Of a stretch of 37,669 bases of DNA, positions 8,922 to 16,297 are shown piece by piece. Positions within the stretch are counted from its first letter, which is position 1. The number at the start of each line of letters is the position of its first letter. A program made the translations under genes and the position numbers. Under the pieces are notes generated by a model, which did no database searches, had not been told where the DNA came from, and worked only from the letters and a program-made list of their open reading frames with translations. Source of the stretch: Rhodospirillaceae bacterium (GTDB lineage Bacteria > Pseudomonadota > Alphaproteobacteria > UBA6615); NCBI GenBank assembly GCA_002724635.1, contig PBPM01000012.1, positions 1-37,669 on the forward strand. The letters are read 5' to 3'.

Positions 8922-10844
8922 ATGTGCGGCGTCTTTGGCTGGATAACGCATCCAACCTCTTCTGCCTCTTCCTTAAGAGTACCACAAATCGATGATGTAT
9001 TGGCGATGCGGGACACGCTCGCCCATCGCGGCCCCGACAGCAGCGGTTCCTGGTCAGACGACCGGGTGTTCATGGGCCACCAGCGCCTGAGCATTATCGA
9101 TCTATCTAATTCCGCCAATCAACCCTATACCGATGCCAGCGAACGCTATGTTCTCTCGTTCAATGGCGAGATATACAACTATTTGGAACTGCGCGACGAG
9201 TTGGCCGGGCAGGGGCACGCGTTTAGGACAACCAGCGATACGGAAGTCCTTCTCGCGGCGCTAATCCAATGGGGTGACGGCGCGTTCGACCGGCTGGACG
9301 GCATGTTCGCCGGCGCCTTCTACGACCGCAAAACTGGACGCCATCTTTTGTTCCGGGATCCGCTGGGCCAGAAGCCGCTTTACTATTTCAGCTATCCCGG
9401 CGGCCTTGTGTACGCGTCGGAATTGCGGGCTCTGGTCGGGCTCGACCAGTTCGACTGGAAACTGGATCGAGACGCCTTCGCGCGATTTCTGATGAAGGGA
9501 TACTATGCGCTGGGCGATACCCCGGTCGATGGCATCCAGAAGCTGCTGCCGGGCACCATCATGGAATTCAGCAACGGGACGGCATCGGAGAAACGGTACT
9601 GGCACTCTACCCCCGGTGCGGACCGGTTGGATATTTCAGACGACGAAGCAGTCGCCCATTTCGAAACCCTGTTTTCCACCGCGTGCGACCGCGCAATGCG
9701 ATCCGACGTGCCTTATGGCGTGTTCATGAGCGGGGGGATCGACAGCAGCCTCATTCTGGATTTCTGCCACGACTTGAACCCGGACATCCGGTCCTTCACC
9801 GTCTCGATGAGCGAAGCCGATTTTGACGAAGGCGGTAAAGCCAATGACGTCGCCGCACAGATTGGCGTACGGCACCATGAAGCATTCAACATGAATACGG
9901 AATCCGTCACCGAGGCGCTGGACGATGTTCTGTCGGTCGCGGACGAACCGCATGGCGATCCGGGGTTCGTGAACGCGTATTTCCTGGCGCGTTCCGCCCG
10001 CCCGCATCTCACCGTCGCCCTGGCCGGAGACGGTGGGGATGAATTATTTGCCGGCTACCTGCCGTTCAAAGGACTAAACGCCGCCCGTTATCTGGGCCGA
10101 ACGCCCGGATTTGCTCTAAGTATATTGAAATGCCTGACCGGTGCGGTGCCGGAAAATGATCGCTATTTGGGGCTTCGGTTCAAGGCGCAGTCCTATCTGC
10201 GGGGATTCCCCGCCAAAAATGACGCGCAGTTCGCGCTTTGGCTGTCGACCATGGACCCGGAAGATCTGGCACGGCTGTGCCCGGACGCGCTTTTCGATCG
10301 GGAAGGCGCGGCTGGCTCGGCCCTTAACCCCGTGGTTGAACTTCTAAAGCCGCTAGACGGGTCAACGCCAATAAACCGATTCCTGCATTACTATCAGCAG
10401 GTCTTTCTGCCGGAGTTCGTCTGCATGCACACCGACAGAGCGGCGATGCAGTTCGGGCTTGAAGTCCGTGCGCCTTTTCTGTCGCCCGACCTGATCACGT
10501 TCGCCAATGGGCTGCCCGAAAATATGAAACAGCGGGGCGGCAATCTGAAATGGCTGCTGCGCGAAGTGGCGGCGCGTCGGGGACTGCCCCGCGACGTCGT
10601 CCGGCAGAAAAAGCAGGGTTTTACGTTCCCGCTTGCTCGCTGGCTGAAATCGGCACTGCGGACCCGCATGACCGATCTGCTGGCACCGGCGGAATGGGAG
10701 GCGGACGGGCTGATTGATTTTAATGTGGCGGAAACATTGTTAGCGGATCACATGGAAGGCCGAAGCAACAATTACCGTATTCTATATAACCTGATGTGTT
10801 TCCGCGCTTGGCGGCGCGCCTTTCCGCAGGTGCGGCCGGCTTAG
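8922..10844 (+). CDS. asnB: Asparagine synthase-type glutamine amidotransferase
   Basis: A 640-residue class II glutamine amidotransferase. The start is the ATG at 8922, preceded by AAAAGGAAA, because processing then exposes Cys2 (MCGVFGW), the nucleophile of the glutaminase domain; an in-frame start at 8871 would bury it. The synthetase domain carries the ATP-binding SGGIDSS loop (270-276), then AGDGGDELFAGY. In polysaccharide loci, AsnB homologues often amidate uronic acids, as proposed for WbpS in Pseudomonas, rather than making asparagine. The UDP-HexNAc dehydrogenase at 911-2194 would supply the acid. It stands alone on the plus strand and overlaps the YfhO-like gene tail to tail by 4 bp. 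The family is certain, the sugar substrate inferred. Confidence 0.92.
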   Translation: MCGVFGWITHPTSSASSLRVPQIDDVLAMRDTLAHRGPDSSGSWSDDRVFMGHQRLSIIDLSNSANQPYTDASERYVLSFNGEIYNYLELRDELAGQGHAFRTTSDTEVLLAALIQWGDGAFDRLDGMFAGAFYDRKTGRHLLFRDPLGQKPLYYFSYPGGLVYASELRALVGLDQFDWKLDRDAFARFLMKGYYALGDTPVDGIQKLLPGTIMEFSNGTASEKRYWHSTPGADRLDISDDEAVAHFETLFSTACDRAMRSDVPYGVFMSGGIDSSLILDFCHDLNPDIRSFTVSMSEADFDEGGKANDVAAQIGVRHHEAFNMNTESVTEALDDVLSVADEPHGDPGFVNAYFLARSARPHLTVALAGDGGDELFAGYLPFKGLNAARYLGRTPGFALSILKCLTGAVPENDRYLGLRFKAQSYLRGFPAKNDAQFALWLSTMDPEDLARLCPDALFDREGAAGSALNPVVELLKPLDGSTPINRFLHYYQQVFLPEFVCMHTDRAAMQFGLEVRAPFLSPDLITFANGLPENMKQRGGNLKWLLREVAARRGLPRDVVRQKKQGFTFPLARWLKSALRTRMTDLLAPAEWEADGLIDFNVAETLLADHMEGRSNNYRILYNLMCFRAWRRAFPQVRPA

Positions 10845-13003
10845 CGGCCTATCAGTTTCGAGAGTGCCGTGCGGTATTTAAGGACGATTTCTGACCGGCC
10901 GGCGCCGACCACAACGGCCTGCAGCGTATGATTAGCACGGAATAAAGGCGCGGCGGCGCCGTTCACGGTGGCCGTCCAGCGCTTGTTGTAATTGTTCGCC
11001 GCGACCACAATCCCGGGCCGCGGGGTATCAACGGCGAGCGTGATTTCCCCGCGCTCAGCCGACAGAATTTTTATTTCGCCGGGAGGCGCATCACTGGCTC
11101 CCGGGCCGGGAAGCCCGTCAGCCGGCGCATCGCTTCGCGCGACAAACACCTGACGCTGTAACGTTCGAAGATTGGCCTGGCCGAGCGCCTTGAGCGCGTC
11201 CGCCGGCTTACCGAACAGCCGCGCACCGCTGACCAGAAAATAGCGGGGCAGCACGCGGAGATTTTCGTAGATGTAAATTTCCCGGGAGGGAAATTCGTTT
11301 CGGAATATCGATAGGAATTTCTCCCTGTTCGACAAATCGTGCCACTTCTGGCCAGGCCCATCGCGGTTTTCGGCAAATAGACGAAGTCGGTCGTCTTTTA
11401 GCGGACACGGCGACACGACGAACCGAGCGTTCAGCAGGGAAAGCATGTTCAGGTTTGCAGATTCTTCTAGCGTCACCGCCCGGCAGTCCGGACCCGGGGC
11501 AATCAGATAGAGATGGTTGCCCCAGTCGCGCATCTTCTCGTAGTCGAATTCGACCTTGCCCTTCACACCGGCGATGAGTTCGACCCAAAACTCCTGATAC
11601 CGCCGAGGATAGGCGTTCACGTATCCGTCCACGGTCTCCAGTCCGTACCCCCATGGAAAGCTAGATCGGTTCAGGTGGGTTACGTCCTTCACATAGAGCG
11701 TTGCAACACGGAACGGATCGTCTTTTCCCTGAAGCGCTGCGACCTGCTGCATGGGCGCCTGATCGTACATCACGGCGTAAGTCGATCCGTGACTGTAATA
11801 GCGCAGATTAGCGAATTTGACCTTGGCATCCAGAGCAACCGCGGTAAGCAGCAGACCGGCCGTCAGGATGCTGACTGTCAACTGCCGGGAATTTTTGGCG
11901 AGGCCGGAAAGGGCGATCGCCGCCGCGAACAATAGGATGAAAGGAAGGGTAAACGAAATACGGCAAAAACTGAAATTCATCAGTGTTGCGTTCTCGGGAA
12001 CCATGGAGGCGACGACCCCGTCCAGCGCCAGGATCGCCAGGCAAACGACCAGCACCGCCGCCATAGGTGCGAATAATGGGGTCTTCCGCGCGAAAATCAG
12101 ACCCAGGGTCACTGCCAGAACGGCCACCGCATTGGAAACCGCCAGTTCCGTCAGCGCGTTCAGCATTGTCTGCCATCGATCGGCGGCAGGGATGGGCGGG
12201 TTCTGCAGTCGGTGCACGTCGGGCCAGTCTGCACCCAGCGCGATAACGTTCGGAAACTCGGCCAGAAGATAACCGAAGCCGAGAGCCATCATTCCGGGCA
12301 ATAGGCGCCACCAATGCGCCACCGGTGTGGAGGCCGCCACTATCAATCCGAAGGTGAGCAGTGCGAACACGGCGATGAAAAACATAGTCGCTATGGCAAT
12401 AAGCGCGCCGAGTACAAAATACAGCAGGGCCGTCAACCAGGGACGATCCAGCGCATAACGCCAGTGCATCCACAGCAGCAACGGCAGAAAACAGGGTCCG
12501 AAACCCATATTGTGGGTGAAACCGAAATCCGATTCGGCGCCCACCGGTCCAATGCCGACCGCAAAGACTGCGGCGATCGCAAAGGCGATCGCGGACCGGC
12601 CGCCGGCCACATCGACCACCAGCCGGTACATAAACACCGCGGCGACCGCGCGCTGAACGAAGGTGATCAGGCCCACCGCCAGCCACAGCGGCATGATAGA
12701 CGACAGCAGGTTCGTCAAGCGGAACTGGCTGATAGTGTTTGCCGCGGAATCCAGCCCAGCGAGCATTCGGGGTTCCCAACCGCCGGTCAGGGACCAGAAA
12801 CCTTGCCTGTCTTCGCTGAGGTAATAGGGAATGAAGGAATCGCCGAAATCGAAAAGCAAAGCGTAGGACCATCTCCCAAACGCTAGATACTCGATGGAAA
12901 GCCAGAATGCCCAGACCAACAAACCCGCCCAAACCAGACGGCGATGACGCGCGGAAAGGTCAGGTGGGTCGTTTGGGGGGGATTCTTCCGAAACTGCGGA
13001 CAT
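10841..13003 (-). CDS. YfhO-like GT-C integral membrane protein
   Basis: About 720 residues from the ATG at 13003; a GTG start at 13048 would add 15 unlikely residues. A first membrane helix (about 24-42) is followed by an acidic loop with GDSF (54-57), the position where GT-C enzymes keep a catalytic Asp. Many further helices follow, to about residue 390, then a soluble part of about 300 residues. Its end (YNKRWTATVNG, near 670-710) resembles the C-terminal domain of Bacillus YfhO (GWKAYVDG-type motif). YfhO uses polyprenyl-phosphate GlcNAc made by CsbB to decorate an extracytoplasmic polymer. The GtrB/CsbB-like gene at 2375 is the likely partner. Acceptor unknown. The assignment rests on recalled motifs, not a search. 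Confidence 0.68.
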   Translation of the reverse strand: MSAVSEESPPNDPPDLSARHRRLVWAGLLVWAFWLSIEYLAFGRWSYALLFDFGDSFIPYYLSEDRQGFWSLTGGWEPRMLAGLDSAANTISQFRLTNLLSSIMPLWLAVGLITFVQRAVAAVFMYRLVVDVAGGRSAIAFAIAAVFAVGIGPVGAESDFGFTHNMGFGPCFLPLLLWMHWRYALDRPWLTALLYFVLGALIAIATMFFIAVFALLTFGLIVAASTPVAHWWRLLPGMMALGFGYLLAEFPNVIALGADWPDVHRLQNPPIPAADRWQTMLNALTELAVSNAVAVLAVTLGLIFARKTPLFAPMAAVLVVCLAILALDGVVASMVPENATLMNFSFCRISFTLPFILLFAAAIALSGLAKNSRQLTVSILTAGLLLTAVALDAKVKFANLRYYSHGSTYAVMYDQAPMQQVAALQGKDDPFRVATLYVKDVTHLNRSSFPWGYGLETVDGYVNAYPRRYQEFWVELIAGVKGKVEFDYEKMRDWGNHLYLIAPGPDCRAVTLEESANLNMLSLLNARFVVSPCPLKDDRLRLFAENRDGPGQKWHDLSNREKFLSIFRNEFPSREIYIYENLRVLPRYFLVSGARLFGKPADALKALGQANLRTLQRQVFVARSDAPADGLPGPGASDAPPGEIKILSAERGEITLAVDTPRPGIVVAANNYNKRWTATVNGAAAPLFRANHTLQAVVVGAGRSEIVLKYRTALSKLIGR

Positions 13004-13098
13004 TCTGCAGGGATCGCTACGCCTGTGGCCGGGGCGGTCAGCATACACGGGAGCGGGCGAATCTGCATAGGCGGCGCGGATTTCCCCAAAAATTCCGC

Positions 13099-13126
13099 TT
13101 GACGTTCAATAAATGAACGGTAGGAT
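13099..13126 (+). promoter_or_regulatory. Sigma70-like promoter of the regulator-nusG paralogue operon
   Basis: TTGACG (13099-13104, 5/6) and TAGGAT (13121-13126, 4/6) are 16 bp apart. Transcription would start near 13133, leaving a leader of about 38 bases before the ATG at 13171. The elements are interleaved with the GTTC/GAAC half-sites, which suggests repression or autoregulation. Confidence 0.5.
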
Positions 13127-13152
13127 GTTCGCAAATTGAACGGTATGTGTTC
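13104..13152 (+). promoter_or_regulatory. Operator-like array of five alternating GTTC/GAAC half-sites
   Basis: GTTC (13104-13107), GAAC (13115-13118), GTTC (13127-13130), GAAC (13138-13141) and GTTC (13149-13152) alternate in direction, their starts 11, 12, 11 and 11 bases apart. Two copies of TGAACGGTA (13114-13122 and 13137-13145) are 23 bp apart, and GTTCA(n5)TGAAC is a perfect inverted repeat at the 5' end. This one-turn spacing suits cooperative binding of a dimeric wHTH protein on one face of DNA. The gene right after it encodes such a protein. Confidence 0.6.
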
Positions 13153-13170
13153 ACAACGCGAATCCCAACA

Positions 13171-13830
13171 ATGGCCCGCAGCTCTTCTAGGAACAATGGT
13201 GAAACCAGCCCGGAGGCGATCACGCTTGGCGTGCTGAGCGTTATTGAAGGCGACGACCGTGCCACCCAACGGGCGATTTCCAAGGAGCTCGGAATAGCAC
13301 TGGGGCTGACGAACGCGTATCTGAAACGCTGCGTGCGCAAGGGCTTCATCAAAGTTCGCCAGATTCCGGCAAATCGCTACGCCTATTACCTGACACCGCA
13401 GGGATTTGCCGAAAAAAGCCGCCTCACCGCGGAATACCTGTCTATCTCCTTCAATTTTTTCCGTTCAGCGCGCGAACAATGTGCCGAACTTTTTGAAATC
13501 TGTGAAACTAGGCGCTGGAATCGGGTTGCACTGGCCGGTTTGGGCGACCTGGCCGAGATCGCTACGCTGTGCCTTCGCGAGGATTCCAAGGTTGAGATTG
13601 TCGGCGTAATCAATACGTCCGTGGGCAGGGAGGCGCCGACGAGCTTTGCCGGACTTCCTGTGGTAGACCGACTGACCGACCTAGCAAAAATAAACGCTGT
13701 GATAGTGACCGACATCCAGAATGCACAGCGAGTATTTGAGGTTTTTGTAGACGCAATTCCACCGGATCGCGTTCTAACTGCCCCGATGCTGAAAGTTTCG
13801 CGCAAGCCGCCGGTGCTGACCCTTGATTGA
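13171..13830 (+). CDS. Winged helix-turn-helix transcriptional regulator
   Basis: A 219-residue DNA-binding protein. The first 80 residues form a MarR-like winged helix (ATQRAISKELGIALGLTNAYL near 31-51, wing near 60-75 with YYLTPQG). The rest is an alpha/beta domain (ALAGLGDLAEIATLCL; VEIVGVIN) that looks Rossmann-like and may bind a ligand or sugar nucleotide. The ATG at 13171 is preferred over the one at 13147, which lies inside the half-site array. It overlaps the NusG-like gene by 8 bp, so the two are co-translated. Proteins of this type commonly precede NusG paralogues at alphaproteobacterial exopolysaccharide loci. It probably controls this locus and its own promoter through the GTTC/GAAC array (inference). 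Confidence 0.82.
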   Translation: MARSSSRNNGETSPEAITLGVLSVIEGDDRATQRAISKELGIALGLTNAYLKRCVRKGFIKVRQIPANRYAYYLTPQGFAEKSRLTAEYLSISFNFFRSAREQCAELFEICETRRWNRVALAGLGDLAEIATLCLREDSKVEIVGVINTSVGREAPTSFAGLPVVDRLTDLAKINAVIVTDIQNAQRVFEVFVDAIPPDRVLTAPMLKVSRKPPVLTLD

Positions 13831-14356
13831 GTCGCCGGCTGACGTCACATCATCCCGTCGCTGGTACGTTGCTAGAACGCATGCAAATGCCGAGACAAAG
13901 GCACAGCATCATCTGCAGAGGCAAGGATTTGAAGTGTATCTGCCGCGATATCTTCGCCGGATCAGTCATGCACGTCGCGTAAGCTGGCAACCGCGCCCCC
14001 TCTTTCCGTCATATCTTTTTGTCACCATGCCTGGGGCTGATCAGCGATGGCGGGCGATAAATTCTACTATCGGCGTGCTGCATCTAATCTGCGCCGACGG
14101 GGGCCCGGTGCCGGTGCCGACCGGACTTGTAGAGGAGATCAGGTGCAATGAAGATGATCGCGGCCTGATCCTTACCGGCCGAAATGTGCCTTTTGCGAAG
14201 GGAACCGAGGTTCAGATTATCTCGGGGGCCTTCGCAGATCATATTGGCCGGTTCGAGAGTGCAACTGACGATGAGCGGGTTGTAATTCTGGTCGACCTGA
14301 TGGGCCGGCAGGTTAGGGCCAAAGTGCAGCTAGATTCGATCAGCGCGCACGTGTGA
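13823..14356 (+). CDS. NusG/RfaH-like transcription antitermination factor
   Basis: A 177-residue NusG paralogue with a TTG start inside the end of the regulator gene. The NGN domain opens with WYVARTH (14-20) and includes the RNA polymerase-contacting stretch RPLFPSYLFV (58-67). A KOW-like C-terminal domain spans about 124-172 (GTEVQIISGAFADHIG). Operon-specific paralogues such as RfaH and UpxY let polymerase read through long surface-polysaccharide operons. The very long gene string downstream and the ops-like element at 14419 fit that role. It should not replace housekeeping NusG, normally encoded in the rpl/secE region. Family confident; target inferred from context. Confidence 0.9.
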   Translation: MIESPADVTSSRRWYVARTHANAETKAQHHLQRQGFEVYLPRYLRRISHARRVSWQPRPLFPSYLFVTMPGADQRWRAINSTIGVLHLICADGGPVPVPTGLVEEIRCNEDDRGLILTGRNVPFAKGTEVQIISGAFADHIGRFESATDDERVVILVDLMGRQVRAKVQLDSISAHV

Positions 14357-14389
14357 TTTCCCGGCCTGTCTTGGGCCGCAACAACTAAA

Positions 14390-14421
14390 GCAGGTCGGGC
14401 GGAGCGATTCACCCGGACTGC
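14390..14421 (+). promoter_or_regulatory. Leader hairpin abutting the ops-like element
   Basis: GCAGGTCGGG (14390-14399) pairs with CCCGGACTGC (14412-14421) across a 12-base loop: nine of ten positions pair, one as a G-T wobble. No T-run follows, so it is not a standard intrinsic terminator. Its 3' arm ends inside the ops-like motif. It could be a pause or anti-pause hairpin. A smaller inverted repeat CGGCC/GGCCG lies at 14362-14378. Confidence 0.45.
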
Positions 14422-14430
14422 GGTAGCGTG
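14419..14430 (+). promoter_or_regulatory. ops-like (RfaH recruitment) element
   Basis: TGCGGTAGCGTG differs from the enterobacterial ops core GGCGGTAGCGTG only at its first base, and keeps the GC-GGTA-GC mini-hairpin. It lies 63 bp after the stop of a NusG/RfaH-like gene and at the start of the large pse operon, exactly where ops works in enterics. It overlaps the annotated GTG start at 14428. The match is read directly; function in this lineage is inferred. Confidence 0.6.
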
Positions 14431-15189
14431 GAGAATAGCCGTACCTTGATCGAAGTTTCTACCATCCTTGTATTTGCCGTTCTGCAGTCGATATTCGGGA
14501 TCGGGCTGCTGTTTTATGGGACACCGACACTGCTCCTTCTCGGCTATCCTTTCGTCGATACCCTGGCGGTTCTCCTGCCCGCTTCCATCATGGTCAGCAT
14601 GTTGCAGGTTACCGGGGGGAAATTGCCCGAACCGGAGCGTATCCGGAGTATTGTAATCTGGTGTTTGATGCCGCTTGCTGTTGTTCTGGTGGGGAGTATT
14701 GGCTTGGGCTGGGACGTAAAGCTTGATTTGTTTGTTGCAATAATTTTGCTGGCATATGTCCCCATCCGCGTGTCGTCGAGGATGATGGGACCCTTTCGAG
14801 ATTCGATTAAGCGGTTTCCAAAGTTGTGGCTGGTCCTAATCGGTGTCATTCATGGCATGTCGAATCTGGGAGGAGGTTTGCTGGGCATATTCGCCGCCAA
14901 CAGTCTCACCGACCGGCTCGCTATACGGAGCAACATCGCATTCTGTTATCTTTGTTTTGCAGCCATCCAGTTGACCATCCTTGCGATTTTAACGCCCCAC
15001 GTGATGCATCTCGGCCAGTTTGGGTATGCCGCACTTGCCGCTGGCGTTTTCGTTATCGTCGAGCGTCGCCTCTTTAGATCTATCTCGGCGCCTGCGTTCG
15101 ATTCGCTATTCACTGTTTTGATTGGCTGTTATTCGGCTCTTCTGTTTTTGAAACAGATGGGGGTTTTTAACGGCGCGATGCCTGCATAA
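14428..15189 (+). CDS. TauE/SafE (TSUP) family membrane permease
   Basis: A polytopic protein of up to 253 residues with about eight hydrophobic helices in two halves. Each half begins with a Gly-rich segment (FGIGLLFYGTP near 23-33; SNLGGGLLGIFAANSL near 144-159), the duplicated signature of the TauE/SafE family. Members export or import small anions such as sulfite, sulfoacetate or other organic acids. The GTG at 14428 lies within the ops-like motif. A TTG at 14446, 12 bases after GGAG, may be the true start (247 residues). As first gene of the pse operon it may move a precursor or by-product, or simply be a passenger. The substrate cannot be assigned. Confidence 0.8.
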   Translation: MENSRTLIEVSTILVFAVLQSIFGIGLLFYGTPTLLLLGYPFVDTLAVLLPASIMVSMLQVTGGKLPEPERIRSIVIWCLMPLAVVLVGSIGLGWDVKLDLFVAIILLAYVPIRVSSRMMGPFRDSIKRFPKLWLVLIGVIHGMSNLGGGLLGIFAANSLTDRLAIRSNIAFCYLCFAAIQLTILAILTPHVMHLGQFGYAALAAGVFVIVERRLFRSISAPAFDSLFTVLIGCYSALLFLKQMGVFNGAMPA

Positions 15190-15236
15190 GTGCGGCTTTT
15201 TACCCACCGGAATATACCTGCGGAAAAGACACGAAA

Positions 15237-16280
15237 ATGACAGATGGCCCCCTCCTCCGTACCTTCGATCAATCAATGCCCAACCTCGACGGGGTCAGCA
15301 TCATGGTCACCGGCGGCACCGGCACTTTCGGTAAGAGCTTTGCCGAGATGGTTAGTCAACGCTTCTCACCACAGCGTTTGATCATTTTCTCAAGAGATGA
15401 ATTCAAGCAAAGCGAGATGCAGGCCGCCTACCCGATAGAGCGCTTTCCGTTCATGCGCTTCTTTGTCGGCGATGTTCGTGACCGTGGTCGTCTTGAGATG
15501 GCGATGAACGACGTCGATATCGTTGTGCATGCAGCTGCGCTCAAGCAGGTTCCGACGGCGGAGTACAACCCGTTCGAATGCATCAACACGAATGTGCTCG
15601 GGGCAGAAAATGTTGTTCGTGCCGCCCTCGCCGCGCAGGTCAAAAAAGTCATCGCATTGTCTACGGACAAGGCGACGAACCCGATTAACCTTTACGGCGC
15701 AAGCAAGCTTGCTTCCGACAAGATATTTGTTGCGGCGAATAGTCTGTCTGGCGACGACGGCACTGTTTTCTCGGTTGTAAGATATGGCAACGTCGTTGGG
15801 TCGCGTGGCAGTGTCGTCCCGCTCTATCGAAAACTGGTTGGTGAAGGCGCCACGAGTATCCCGCTTACAGACCCGCGAATGACCCGCTTTTGGATCACCG
15901 TTAACCAGGGGGTCAATTTCGTCTTATCGAGTCTTGAAAGCATGAAGGGCGGTGAAATTTTCGTACCAAAAATTCCCAGTATGAAGATTGAAGACCTTGC
16001 CGAAGCGATCGCGCCGGGGGTTCCCGTAGAAGTGGTCGGCATACGACAGGGGGAAAAACTTCATGAGATCATGATTACCGATGACGATGCACGGCATACC
16101 TGGGAGCTCGATGACCGCTATATCATCGCGCCATCGTTTCAGTTCTGGAGGAACGAGCCTTTCACCGCCAAGGGTGGTCGACAGGTTGGCGATGGATTCG
16201 CCTATGCAAGTAATACGAATGACGAATGGCTCGACGCCGCCAGCTTTGTGACGTTGCTTCAGAAGTTAGAGAAAAAATAG
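15237..16280 (+). CDS. pseB: UDP-N-acetylglucosamine 4,6-dehydratase (inverting)
   Basis: A 347-residue SDR that removes water from UDP-GlcNAc and inverts C5, giving the 4-keto-6-deoxy-L-arabino sugar: step one of pseudaminic acid synthesis. TGGTGTFG (25-32) binds NADP. The catalytic set Asp144, Lys145 and Tyr153 with Lys157 (STDKATNPINLYGASK) is the PseB/FlaA1 pattern, in which Asp-Lys replaces the Thr-Asp-Glu of retaining dehydratases. The N-terminus is about 12 residues longer than in the Campylobacter and Helicobacter enzymes, and the internal ATG at 15276 could be used. It is followed 17 bp later by pseC. The assignment is strong because the whole downstream pathway is present. Confidence 0.94.
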   Translation: MTDGPLLRTFDQSMPNLDGVSIMVTGGTGTFGKSFAEMVSQRFSPQRLIIFSRDEFKQSEMQAAYPIERFPFMRFFVGDVRDRGRLEMAMNDVDIVVHAAALKQVPTAEYNPFECINTNVLGAENVVRAALAAQVKKVIALSTDKATNPINLYGASKLASDKIFVAANSLSGDDGTVFSVVRYGNVVGSRGSVVPLYRKLVGEGATSIPLTDPRMTRFWITVNQGVNFVLSSLESMKGGEIFVPKIPSMKIEDLAEAIAPGVPVEVVGIRQGEKLHEIMITDDDARHTWELDDRYIIAPSFQFWRNEPFTAKGGRQVGDGFAYASNTNDEWLDAASFVTLLQKLEKK

Positions 16281-16297
16281 GTATTCGGCGGTACCCG

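Noticed and set aside
13147-13170. ATG at 13147 as start of the wHTH regulator
   Set aside because: It lies inside the GTTC/GAAC array and only about 14 bases from the predicted transcription start; the ATG at 13171 is more plausible.
16226-16297. Longer N-terminus for PseC
   Set aside because: It overlaps the pseB coding end by 55 bp and adds 24 residues unlike the family; MEKFLPY at 16298 is the normal beginning.
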